From CBDAUN01 sp965214615 (GTDB taxonomy: Bacteria > Pseudomonadota > Gammaproteobacteria > Arenicellales > JAJDZL01): 64,000 nt of DNA. The notes beneath the pieces were generated by a model. That model had not been told where the DNA came from. It saw only the letters and a program-made list of their open reading frames with translations, and searched no databases. Within the stretch, counting starts at the first letter, position 1, and each line of letters starts with the position of its first letter. Shown piece by piece: positions 34,206-42,181 of the stretch. Location: assembly GCA_965214615.1 (NCBI GenBank), contig OZ243952.1, positions 2,170,001 to 2,234,000 of the forward strand, read 5' to 3'. The translations under genes and the position numbers were made by a program.

Positions 34206-35228
34206 CTAAGGGACCATTCTTTCCGAAGCCGATGGCAGAAAACTGGCGTCGAATATTTCGTGCACACGCGGCCTTGCCGTGAAATCATAGGTATCGGCAA
34301 TCTGGTCAATCGAGCGCTGAAGCCGTTGCAAGTCGACGCCGCCCAGCCCGTTGCTCCTGACTTCGTCTGTCACAATATTCTGCATCAAGGCCATTTCCAA
34401 ACGCTCAAGCTCAACTTCCTTGCGCGCCACATCGTTGTGATTCAGGACATGCTCGACTGCACTGGCAGGGTCATTGATTGTTTGCTGAAAGCCTTTGATG
34501 GTGGCTCTGACAAAACCCTTTACAGCATCAGGATTCTCTTCGGCGAACTCCGGATTGACAATGATGACGTTTCCATACAAATCGAGTCCGTGCTCGCGCA
34601 TCAATATGACCGAAATGTCGCTTTCGGGCACTCCGTTCGCCTTAAGATTGATAAACGAAGAGAACGAGTATCCTGTAATTGCGTCGACCTTGCCTTGCGC
34701 AAGCATGGGCTCACGCACGGGAAAACCGACGTTTTCGATCGCCACCGACCCTGCGTCTATGCCATTCGCCTTGACGAACGCCTTCCACTGCGCGTATGCT
34801 CCGTCCGGAGCAGGTGCGCCAAGCGTCTTGCCCTCCAAGTCCTTCGGCATGCTGACTCCGAGTGACTTGCGACCGACAATCGCAAAAGGCGGCGCGTTGT
34901 AGATCATGAAAATCGCCTTGACCGGCAGGTCCGGATTCTTGTCGCGAAACTTGATCAGGGAATTGATGTCGGCATTGCCCATGTCATAAGTGCCTGATGC
35001 CACTCTGGGAATCGCATCCAGGGATCCCTTGCCTGTGTCCATTTGAACTTCCAGCCCCTCTTGCTTATACAGTCCTGCGTCCCAGGCAAGAAGAAGAGGT
35101 GCAGCCGGACCTTCCCATTTCCAATCGTTGGCGAATTTTATTGAAACATCCGCATTGGCCGAGCCGAACATGAGAGTGGCGGCGATTGAGATAAAAATTC
35201 TTCGCATAAGCATTTCCATTACCTTCAT
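34206..35228 (-). CDS. ABC transporter substrate-binding protein, NMT1/SsuA-like
   Basis: A 340-residue periplasmic protein. Several in-frame methionines precede the signal peptide (MRRIFISIAATLMFGSANA, mature VSIKFANDW); I kept the longest start. NMT1/THI5-like fold segments are LLAWDAGLYKQEGLEVQM, SGTYDMGNADINSLIKF, LEGKTLGAPAPDGAYAQWKAF and VDAITGYSFSS. It is the first gene of the operon leading to larCEB. The tryptophan-rich N-terminal start (ANDWKWEG) and the acidic pocket text suggest a small organic ligand rather than a bare metal, but this is only inference. Confidence 0.85.
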   Translation of the reverse strand: MKVMEMLMRRIFISIAATLMFGSANADVSIKFANDWKWEGPAAPLLLAWDAGLYKQEGLEVQMDTGKGSLDAIPRVASGTYDMGNADINSLIKFRDKNPDLPVKAIFMIYNAPPFAIVGRKSLGVSMPKDLEGKTLGAPAPDGAYAQWKAFVKANGIDAGSVAIENVGFPVREPMLAQGKVDAITGYSFSSFINLKANGVPESDISVILMREHGLDLYGNVIIVNPEFAEENPDAVKGFVRATIKGFQQTINDPASAVEHVLNHNDVARKEVELERLEMALMQNIVTDEVRSNGLGGVDLQRLQRSIDQIADTYDFTARPRVHEIFDASFLPSASERMVP

Positions 35229-35397
35229 TTGAATCGATACACAAGAACCAGTCTGAAATTGGATTGTAAACTATTGGCACCCGTACCATTGCCCTGCAAC
35301 ACGCGCAGCGGGCTTCGAAGAATCTGCTGCGCAGCATGCCTCGCACACGCAGGCGCAAATTCGGTCTACCTGTGCCAACTCATCCAAAACGCATTCC

Positions 35398-35726
35398 TTA
35401 GCGGCATCCTTCAAGCGCTTCGGAAATAGACAGCACACTTCGCGAGTCTCTGCCTGACCGGTGCGATAGGGCCTTTGCCCGAAACCGTTCATCAGCCGTC
35501 ACAAAGAACGTCCCTGCTCCAGTGCCAATGCCAAGTACACGCAATCGTAAGCCGAATAATTCAGCTGAATCTCCGCATTGACCGCCGATTGAGCCAGATG
35601 CCTGACGGGAAGAATCTCAACCGTTGAAGCCGCAAGCACCTGTGCTGCAAACCTCGCCTCATCCTCTGTCAATTGTTCGAGCCGCACTTTCCTATGAATG
35701 ACATTGGTGCATTCACAAATCATCAA
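35398..35726 (-). pseudogene. Broken PIN-domain toxin (VapC-like)
   Basis: The coding start (TTG/ATG at 35721-35726, overlapping the antitoxin stop) gives MICECTNVIHRKVRLEQL: the initiator is joined directly to the middle of a PIN domain, so about the first 40 residues, including the first catalytic aspartate, are missing. The frame continues to SAYDCVYLALALEQG and then stops at 35499. Shifting one base continues with GTFFVTADERFRAKAL, the normal PIN C-terminus, to a stop at 35398. An internal deletion and a frameshift therefore both disable it. Confidence 0.75.
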
Positions 35727-35953
35727 CGTCCTTCGCGAACGAGTTGTTCCGACCGAGTATGGGTGCGGTTCTTGGTCAGTTCGCGAAATTTTTCCGCTAG
35801 TTCAAGGAAGTCGAAACTGGATTCGGAGGCTGATGCCTGGTTCAAAATTTCACGATGCTCGGCTTCGGTTGAACGGCCATTGCGAGTCGCGCGAAGTCGG
35901 AGTCTGGCAACAATTTCATCGTCAAGGTTTCGGACAATAAGACTTTTGGCCAC
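35723..35953 (-). CDS. FitA/VapB-like ribbon-helix-helix antitoxin
   Basis: A 76-residue protein with an N-terminal ribbon-helix-helix domain (SLIVRNLDDEIVARLRLRATRNGRSTEAEHREIL), the typical FitA/Arc-type antitoxin arrangement, and a C-terminal toxin-binding tail (FDFLELAEKFRELT). It overlaps the toxin start. Its partner is broken, so the antitoxin may survive only as an autoregulated remnant. A palindrome lies 24 bases before its start. Confidence 0.82.
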   Translation of the reverse strand: MAKSLIVRNLDDEIVARLRLRATRNGRSTEAEHREILNQASASESSFDFLELAEKFRELTKNRTHTRSEQLVREGR

Positions 35954-35976
35954 AACTAGACCTCAATAATGATTGC

Positions 35977-35992
35977 ATTGATATCAATTATA
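35977..35992 (-). promoter_or_regulatory. Palindromic operator and -10 box of the antitoxin gene
   Basis: ATTGATATCAAT at 35977-35988 is a perfect 12-base palindrome. On the minus strand a TATAAT box (35987-35992) overlaps it, 34 bases before the antitoxin ATG. This is the expected position for autorepression by a ribbon-helix-helix antitoxin. Confidence 0.5.
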
Positions 35993-36529
35993 GCATTCTA
36001 CCCATAATATTCAGCCGGTTCGCAGGCTCGGTTCACAGTACGAACCCGACAAGTAACGGTTACCGCAAAGTCCGTACATCACGACAGTTTCTCGTTCGCG
36101 CAGTCAAACTGCGACTGACCGTCCATCAACGCTTGGATGGCTTTCGGGCATCAGCGAATGCCGTACCGGGCGCACATCGGCCGCGGCGGTCCGCAAATCC
36201 CAGTAAAATTCTTATCATTCGTAATTGGTGCAGTGTCCATTCGGTGACGAAATGCTAAATCGATTCGGAACAATATGGATTTGCGCGATTGCCTGAATTA
36301 CAATCGCCGGCATGCTTCCAGTATCGACCTACGCGCATGCACGCTCTTCGCGTGACAGCGCTGAATTCGACTCGCCCATACTTGCTGAGTGCGGCAAGAC
36401 AGCCAGCAGGCATAATAGAGCGAGTTCAGAAGACACTGCCGCCTGGCGCTATGCGTCAGGAATCCGGAGTTTTCGCCAACAAATCGGCTCATCTGGGCCG
36501 GCGGGGCTGACCATCTCACAGGACAGGAC
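35993..36529. other. Intergenic region upstream of pyruvate carboxylase
   Basis: About 540 bases without a supportable gene; small frames on both strands have no recognisable features. It must hold the pyc promoter, but I see no convincing -35/-10 pair. Confidence 0.3.
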
Positions 36530-39500
36530 ATGAAGTCGCACAAGACAATCAAAAAAATCTTAGTCGCCAATCGCAGCGAAATCGCGATTCGCGTCTTTCG
36601 CGCAGCCACCGAGCTGGGCATACGCACCGTCGGCGTATACGCAGAACAGGACAAGTTTTCCCTGCATAGATTCAAGGCCGACGAAAGCTACTGCATCGGC
36701 GTCGGAATGGGACCGATTCAGGCTTACGGCGCAATCGACGAAATTCTCGATGTCGCGCGAAACACCAAATCAGAAGCGATTCATCCCGGATACGGGTTCC
36801 TTTCCGAAAATCCGGACTTTGCGCAAGCTTGCGAAGACGAAGGAATAAAATTCATCGGCCCTCCGCCGCAAGTCATGCGCAAGCTCGGCAACAAGGTGTC
36901 CGCTCGAAACCAGGCCCGAAAAGCGAACGTTCCCGTGCTGCCCGCCACCGGACCGTTGCCGGACGATGACCGGCAGATCTCGGAGTTGGCCGCCGGTATC
37001 GGTTATCCGCTCATGCTCAAGGCATCCTGGGGCGGCGGCGGCCGGGGCATGAGAGTCATCGAATCAGCCGGCGATCTTCTGCATTCGGTCGACCTCGGAC
37101 GCCGCGAGACCGAGGCAGCATTCGGCAGCTCGGAGGTGTATCTTGAAAAGCTGATCCGCAAGGCACGGCATATCGAAGTGCAGCTGCTCGGCGATTCCTA
37201 TGGCAATATTGTTCATCTGTTCGAACGCGACTGCTCCATTCAACGCCGAAACCAGAAGATTATCGAACGAGCACCGGCGCTGTTCCTGACAGATCAGCAG
37301 CGGACCGAGCTTTGCAATTCGGCGGTGCGTCTGGCCAATTCGGTCGACTATGTGAACGCAGGGACCGCCGAGTTCCTGTTTGATGACGATTCCGGCAAGT
37401 GCTACTTCATCGAAGTGAATCCCAGAATTCAAGTCGAACATACGGTTACCGAGGAAATTACCGGCATCGACATTGTCAAGGCGCAGATATGTATCGCCGC
37501 CGGTGCCGAAATCGGCAAAGTCGAACAATCGGGCGTGCCCGCACAAAGCGACATTGCCACCAACGGCTACGCACTGCAATGCCGGGTCACAACCGAAAAC
37601 CCGGAAGAAAATTTCATCCCGGACTACGGACGCATTTCAGCCTACCGTGGAGCCGCCGGATTCGGAATTCGCCTTGACGGGGGCACCGCCTACTCGGGCG
37701 CAGTCATAACCCGGTACTACGACAGCCTCCTCGAGAAAGTGACCGCATGGGCTCCGAGCGCGGACGAGGCCGTGAACCGCATGATCAGGGCTCTAAGGGA
37801 ATTTAGAATCAGAGGCATTGCAACAAATCTTCACTTCCTGGAAAATCTCCTCGGCCACGAAAAGTTCCTGAATGGATCCTACACCACGCGCTTCGTCGAC
37901 GAAACACCGGAACTGCTGAACATTCCCAAGCGCAGAGACCGCGCCACCCGTCTGCTCAACTACATCGCAGACGTTACAGTCAACGGCAACTTGGAGGTAC
38001 TTGACCGACCGCGGCCTGCCGCATTTGTCGAGCCCAGAGTCCCCGCTCTCGTCGCACGGCAGCCGGCTTCGGGCACGCGCCAGCTGCTCGACGAGCTCGG
38101 ACCCGAACGGTTCGCCAAATGGATGCAGGATCAGCAAGCGGCCCTGATCACCGATACGACGTTTCGCGATGCGCATCAGTCGCTGCTGGCGACCCGGTTC
38201 AGGACTTACGATCTAGCGCGGTGCGCAGACGCCTACGCGGTCAATCTGCCGAGCCTGTTCAGTCTTGAATGCTGGGGCGGCGCAACTTTCGATGTCGCAA
38301 TGAGATTCCTGAAAGAGTGTCCCTGGGAGCGCCTGCGCGTCCTACGACAACAGGTCCCGAATATTCTGCTGCAAATGCTGCTGCGCGGTGCCAACGGCGT
38401 CGGCTATAAGAACTACCCTGACAATGTGGTTCGAGAATTCATCTATCAAAGCGCCGAATCCGGAATCGATCTTTTTCGCGTCTTCGACTGCCTGAACTGG
38501 GTTGACAATATGAAAGTCGCCATGGACGCCGTACTTGAAACCGGCAAGCTGCTGGAAGGGGCGATCTGCTACAGCGGCGACATACTCAATCCCGAACGCA
38601 GCAAGTACACGCTTCAGTACTACGAAGACATGGCAGTCAGGATGCAGGATATGGGCATCCATATCCTTTGCATCAAGGACATGGCCGGATTGCTGACACC
38701 GGCGAGTGCAAGCCTGCTGGTCGGCAGACTCAAGGAACGAACCGGACTTGCGCTGCATTTTCACACTCACGACACCAGCGGCATTGCTGCCGCCAGCGTC
38801 ATAGCTGCTGTGCAAGCCGGCGCAGACGCCGTCGATCTTGCAATGGACTCGGTTTCCGGCACCACTTCGCAGCCCAATCTGGGATCGGTTGTCAGGGCGC
38901 TGAGAGGCAGCAGCCACGATACCGGAATCGACGCCCAGAGGATCTTGGAAATCTCAGAATACTGGGAGGCGGTAAGGAAGCTGTATGCCGCTTTCGAAAG
39001 CGATGTGCGCTTCGGCGCATCCGAGGTATACCTGCATGAAATGCCTGGCGGGCAGTTCACCAATCTAAAAGAGCAGGCTCGCGCGATGGGACTGGAATCG
39101 CGCTGGCATGAAGTGGCTGAAACCTACGCCGTGGTCAACGACATGTTCGGCGATGTGATCAAGGTGACACCGACATCGAAAATGATCGGCGACATGGCGC
39201 TGTTCATGGTCAGTTCGGGAATCAGCCGATCCGATGTCGAACACCCTGAGCGCGAAGTGGCATTCCCCGATTCCGTCAAGTCCTATTTCGCCGGTGAGCT
39301 CGGTCAGCCGTACGGCGGCTTTCCGCCTGCGCTCCAGGCCAAGGTCTTGCAGGGCAAGCCGCCAATTGCCAGCAGGCCGGGCGAGAATCTGCCAGCAGCC
39401 GACTTGAAGCAACTCAGGAAACAGGCCGCATCCGAAGCAGGCGGGGAACTGAGCAGCGAAGAGTTTCAGTCGTATCTGATGTACCCCGCCGTATTCCTGG

Positions 39501-39997
39501 ACTATTGCAGCCACCGGCGCCAGTATGGACCGATGCACGTTTTGCCGACTCATACATATTTCTACGGCATGGCGCCCGAACAGGAAATTGCGGTCGACCT
39601 GGAACCAGGCAAGACTCTCGTTATCCGCTGTCAGGCGATCGGCGAAACCGACGCCGATGGCAATGTGCGCATCTTCTTTGAGCTAAATGGCCAGCCGAGA
39701 ACCATAAAAGTGCCCAATCGCAAATTCGCAAGCAAAGTCGAACAGCGCCGCAAGGGAGAAGACGAAAACCCGGATCATGTAAATTCGCCGATGCCGGGAA
39801 TGATTTCGTCCGTGAACGTCGCAGTAGGGCAGTCCATTGAAGCGGGCGACGTCCTGCTGACGATCGAGGCCATGAAAATGGAAACCGCGATTCGTGCAGA
39901 ACAAAGCGCACACGTCGCATCCTTGCTCGTCGCAGTCGGCGACAATGTCGATGCCAAGGACTTGCTGGTCGAACTCGAATCGTCGAACTCCGAATAG
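36530..39997 (+). CDS. pyc: Pyruvate carboxylase
   Basis: An 1155-residue single-chain enzyme with the full domain order. Biotin carboxylase (about 8-460) shows IHPGYGFLSEN, the glycine-rich ATP loop SWGGGGRGMR and EVNPRIQVEHTVTEE. Carboxyltransferase (about 540-820) shows DTTFRDAHQSLLATRFRT, CIKDMAGLL and LHFHTHDTSG with metal-binding histidines. The tetramerisation region follows, and the biotin carboxyl carrier domain (about 1080-1155) has EAMKMETA and biotinyl lysine K1116. It makes oxaloacetate from pyruvate, bicarbonate and ATP for anaplerosis or gluconeogenesis. The gene appears to be monocistronic; a 226-base gap follows. Confidence 0.97.
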   Translation: MKSHKTIKKILVANRSEIAIRVFRAATELGIRTVGVYAEQDKFSLHRFKADESYCIGVGMGPIQAYGAIDEILDVARNTKSEAIHPGYGFLSENPDFAQACEDEGIKFIGPPPQVMRKLGNKVSARNQARKANVPVLPATGPLPDDDRQISELAAGIGYPLMLKASWGGGGRGMRVIESAGDLLHSVDLGRRETEAAFGSSEVYLEKLIRKARHIEVQLLGDSYGNIVHLFERDCSIQRRNQKIIERAPALFLTDQQRTELCNSAVRLANSVDYVNAGTAEFLFDDDSGKCYFIEVNPRIQVEHTVTEEITGIDIVKAQICIAAGAEIGKVEQSGVPAQSDIATNGYALQCRVTTENPEENFIPDYGRISAYRGAAGFGIRLDGGTAYSGAVITRYYDSLLEKVTAWAPSADEAVNRMIRALREFRIRGIATNLHFLENLLGHEKFLNGSYTTRFVDETPELLNIPKRRDRATRLLNYIADVTVNGNLEVLDRPRPAAFVEPRVPALVARQPASGTRQLLDELGPERFAKWMQDQQAALITDTTFRDAHQSLLATRFRTYDLARCADAYAVNLPSLFSLECWGGATFDVAMRFLKECPWERLRVLRQQVPNILLQMLLRGANGVGYKNYPDNVVREFIYQSAESGIDLFRVFDCLNWVDNMKVAMDAVLETGKLLEGAICYSGDILNPERSKYTLQYYEDMAVRMQDMGIHILCIKDMAGLLTPASASLLVGRLKERTGLALHFHTHDTSGIAAASVIAAVQAGADAVDLAMDSVSGTTSQPNLGSVVRALRGSSHDTGIDAQRILEISEYWEAVRKLYAAFESDVRFGASEVYLHEMPGGQFTNLKEQARAMGLESRWHEVAETYAVVNDMFGDVIKVTPTSKMIGDMALFMVSSGISRSDVEHPEREVAFPDSVKSYFAGELGQPYGGFPPALQAKVLQGKPPIASRPGENLPAADLKQLRKQAASEAGGELSSEEFQSYLMYPAVFLDYCSHRRQYGPMHVLPTHTYFYGMAPEQEIAVDLEPGKTLVIRCQAIGETDADGNVRIFFELNGQPRTIKVPNRKFASKVEQRRKGEDENPDHVNSPMPGMISSVNVAVGQSIEAGDVLLTIEAMKMETAIRAEQSAHVASLLVAVGDNVDAKDLLVELESSNSE

Positions 39998-40223
39998 GGC
40001 CCACCGTCATTCATCCGCCCGGGCACCGGCGCGCAGGCTGCAATTCGGCGAATTCGATTCCGAGCCTTGCTGAACGCAGTTGCGCACCCTGCAAATGAGT
40101 AAAATACTCAAATCGCGCACGACAGCGGAACAGATTCCGCTGTAACCGTATCGAGCGTGCAAAAGAGGCAGCCCTTCAGGTGCTGCGTGAAATGGACAAT
40201 ACTGAGCAACCGGACCAAGGCAG

Positions 40224-41408
40224 ATGACATACCAAAGTTTGCAGCACCGCAATAACTGGAGTTTTCCAACTTTACTTAGATTCGGCCAAGGCCGCATCGA
40301 CGAAACCGCACAGGCATGCATGGATGCCGGAATAAGAAGACCGCTCATCGTTGCAGATCCTTTCCTGACGTCCTCGTCCGCCTATCAGCAAATTTTGCAG
40401 CTCTGCCGCACGCAGCTTGAACACAGCGATACGTTCAGCGACCTGCAAGGCAATCCTGTCGAAGCCAACGTGACAGGCGGCGTAGACATCTACAAAAGCG
40501 GCCAGCACGACGGCGTCATCGCCTTCGGAGGCGGCAGTGCGCTCGATGTCGGCAAGGCGATCGCCCTGATGTCCGGACAATCGCGCCCCATTTGGGACTT
40601 CGAAGACCGCGAAGACTGGCATACGCGCGCAGACGAAAGCGGCATCGCGCCGGTTGTCGCAATTCCAACGACTTCGGGAACCGGCTCGGAAGTCGGCAGA
40701 GCCTCGGTCATCACCGATGCGGCAGACGACACAAAGAAAATCATCTTTCACCCGAAAATGATGCCGGCGTGCGTGATCCTGGACCCTGAAGTCACTGTCG
40801 GACTGCCAAGCGGGCTAACCGCCGGCGTGGGCATGGACGCGCTTTCGCACAATCTGGAAGCCTATTGCAGTCCGGTGTTCCATCCCTTTGCGCAGGGCAT
40901 CGCAACCGAAGGCATCCGACTGGTGAAGGACTGGCTGGCGGCTGCGTGCCGCGATGGCTCGGATATTCAGGCGCGCGCGCAGATGCAGGTCGCCTCGTCG
41001 ATGGGCGCTACGGCGTTCCAGAAAGGACTTGGCGCAATGCACAGCCTCAGCCATCCGTGCAGCTCGATTCTCGGCGCACACCACGGCACGACCAACGCCG
41101 TAGTCATGCCCTACGTTCTGGAATTCAACATGGAGAGCATCGAAGACAAGCTTGCCACGCTTGCGCATTTTCTTGACCTGCCTTCGCCAAGTGCAGAATC
41201 TGTCGTTCGATGGGTCGTCGAGCTTCGCAAGCAAATCGGCATCCCCGAGACGCTCGCCGAACTTGGCGTTGAATCGACCCACATCGACACGTTTTCGCAA
41301 ATGGCAATGATCGATCCCTCCACCGCTACCAATCCGGTCCCAATGTCAGTCGGCAAGTTCGCGCAACTGTACGAGAATTGCGTCAATGGAACACTGTCAG
41401 TCCGCTGA
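40224..41408 (+). CDS. Iron-containing (group III) alcohol dehydrogenase
   Basis: A 394-residue Fe-ADH with nucleotide-binding GVIAFGGGSALDVGKAIAL, PTTSGTGSEVGRASVI, and the metal site around GVGMDALSHNLEAYCSP, AMHSLSHPCSS and GAHHGTTNAVVMP, giving the Asp and three His ligands. It oxidises alcohols or reduces aldehydes with NAD(P)H in the cytoplasm. The substrate cannot be told from sequence. Its last codons overlap the likely chaC start, so the two may be co-translated. Confidence 0.9.
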   Translation: MTYQSLQHRNNWSFPTLLRFGQGRIDETAQACMDAGIRRPLIVADPFLTSSSAYQQILQLCRTQLEHSDTFSDLQGNPVEANVTGGVDIYKSGQHDGVIAFGGGSALDVGKAIALMSGQSRPIWDFEDREDWHTRADESGIAPVVAIPTTSGTGSEVGRASVITDAADDTKKIIFHPKMMPACVILDPEVTVGLPSGLTAGVGMDALSHNLEAYCSPVFHPFAQGIATEGIRLVKDWLAAACRDGSDIQARAQMQVASSMGATAFQKGLGAMHSLSHPCSSILGAHHGTTNAVVMPYVLEFNMESIEDKLATLAHFLDLPSPSAESVVRWVVELRKQIGIPETLAELGVESTHIDTFSQMAMIDPSTATNPVPMSVGKFAQLYENCVNGTLSVR

Positions 41409-42003
41409 CGTTCGGGTGAACAGCGGCGCTGGCGCACTGCCCTGCCCCGATGGCGACCTTTGGGTGTACGGCTATGGCTCACTGATGTGGGACCCCGGTT
41501 TCGCTCATGCCGAATCTCTGCCTGCGCGCATCTACGGCTATCACCGGGCGCTGTGCATCCGATCAACGCGCTACCGCGGCACCGACGCTGTTCCGGGCCT
41601 GGTGTTCGGACTCGATTGCGGCGGGTCGTGCGTCGGAATGGGCTTCCGGGTTCCCGACCGTCACCGAACCGAAGCGCTCGAATACCTTGAGAGCCGCGAG
41701 ATGCCGCATCGGGTCTACAATCCGTGCATCAAATCCATTGTGCTTCAGGACGGACGAACTGTTGATGCATTGACCTTCGTCGTCAAGCGCCAGCATCCAA
41801 GATACATACGGAATTTGACCCCAATTCAGACTGCGACAATCATTTCAAGCGCATCAGGAGAAAGAGGTCCGAATCTTGAATACGTTCGCGCTTCTGTCGA
41901 GAAATTGGCAACTATCGGAATCCGCGATCCATCCCTATCTCGAATTTGCGAACTCGCACTCGGTACCGCCAAGCGCATTGGCGATCCGTGTCAGCCGACT
42001 TGA
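41386..42003 (+). CDS. ChaC-like glutathione-specific gamma-glutamylcyclotransferase
   Basis: A 205-residue protein with the family's N-terminal motif VYGYGSLMWDPGF, then ARIYGYHRALCIRSTRYRG and the region around YLESREM, whose glutamate fits the catalytic position. It would cleave glutathione to 5-oxoproline and Cys-Gly. I keep ATG 41386, which overlaps the alcohol dehydrogenase gene by 23 bases; GTG 41416 would avoid the overlap and is equally possible since the first 25 residues are not conserved. Confidence 0.85.
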   Translation: MEHCQSADVRVNSGAGALPCPDGDLWVYGYGSLMWDPGFAHAESLPARIYGYHRALCIRSTRYRGTDAVPGLVFGLDCGGSCVGMGFRVPDRHRTEALEYLESREMPHRVYNPCIKSIVLQDGRTVDALTFVVKRQHPRYIRNLTPIQTATIISSASGERGPNLEYVRASVEKLATIGIRDPSLSRICELALGTAKRIGDPCQPT

Positions 42004-42060
42004 CGTGCATGCGGGCTTGGCACATTGAGAATGATTAAATAAAACGATATCAATATGTTA

Positions 42061-42089
42061 TGAATTTTATTCAATTCTAAGTATATAAT
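42061..42089 (+). promoter_or_regulatory. Candidate promoter of the Prc protease gene
   Basis: A TATAAT box at 42084-42089 lies in a very AT-rich stretch about 95 bases before the protease start, with a weak -35-like TGAATT at 42061-42066 and a 17-base spacer. Supported by composition and the -10 match only. Confidence 0.4.
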
Positions 42090-42181
42090 CGGAGATTCTT
42101 TCGACAGGACTCGATCACGACTAATGCGATGACTATGCAACAGGTAACTTTCTCAAAGCGAAACACCGGACAGTACGCGCA

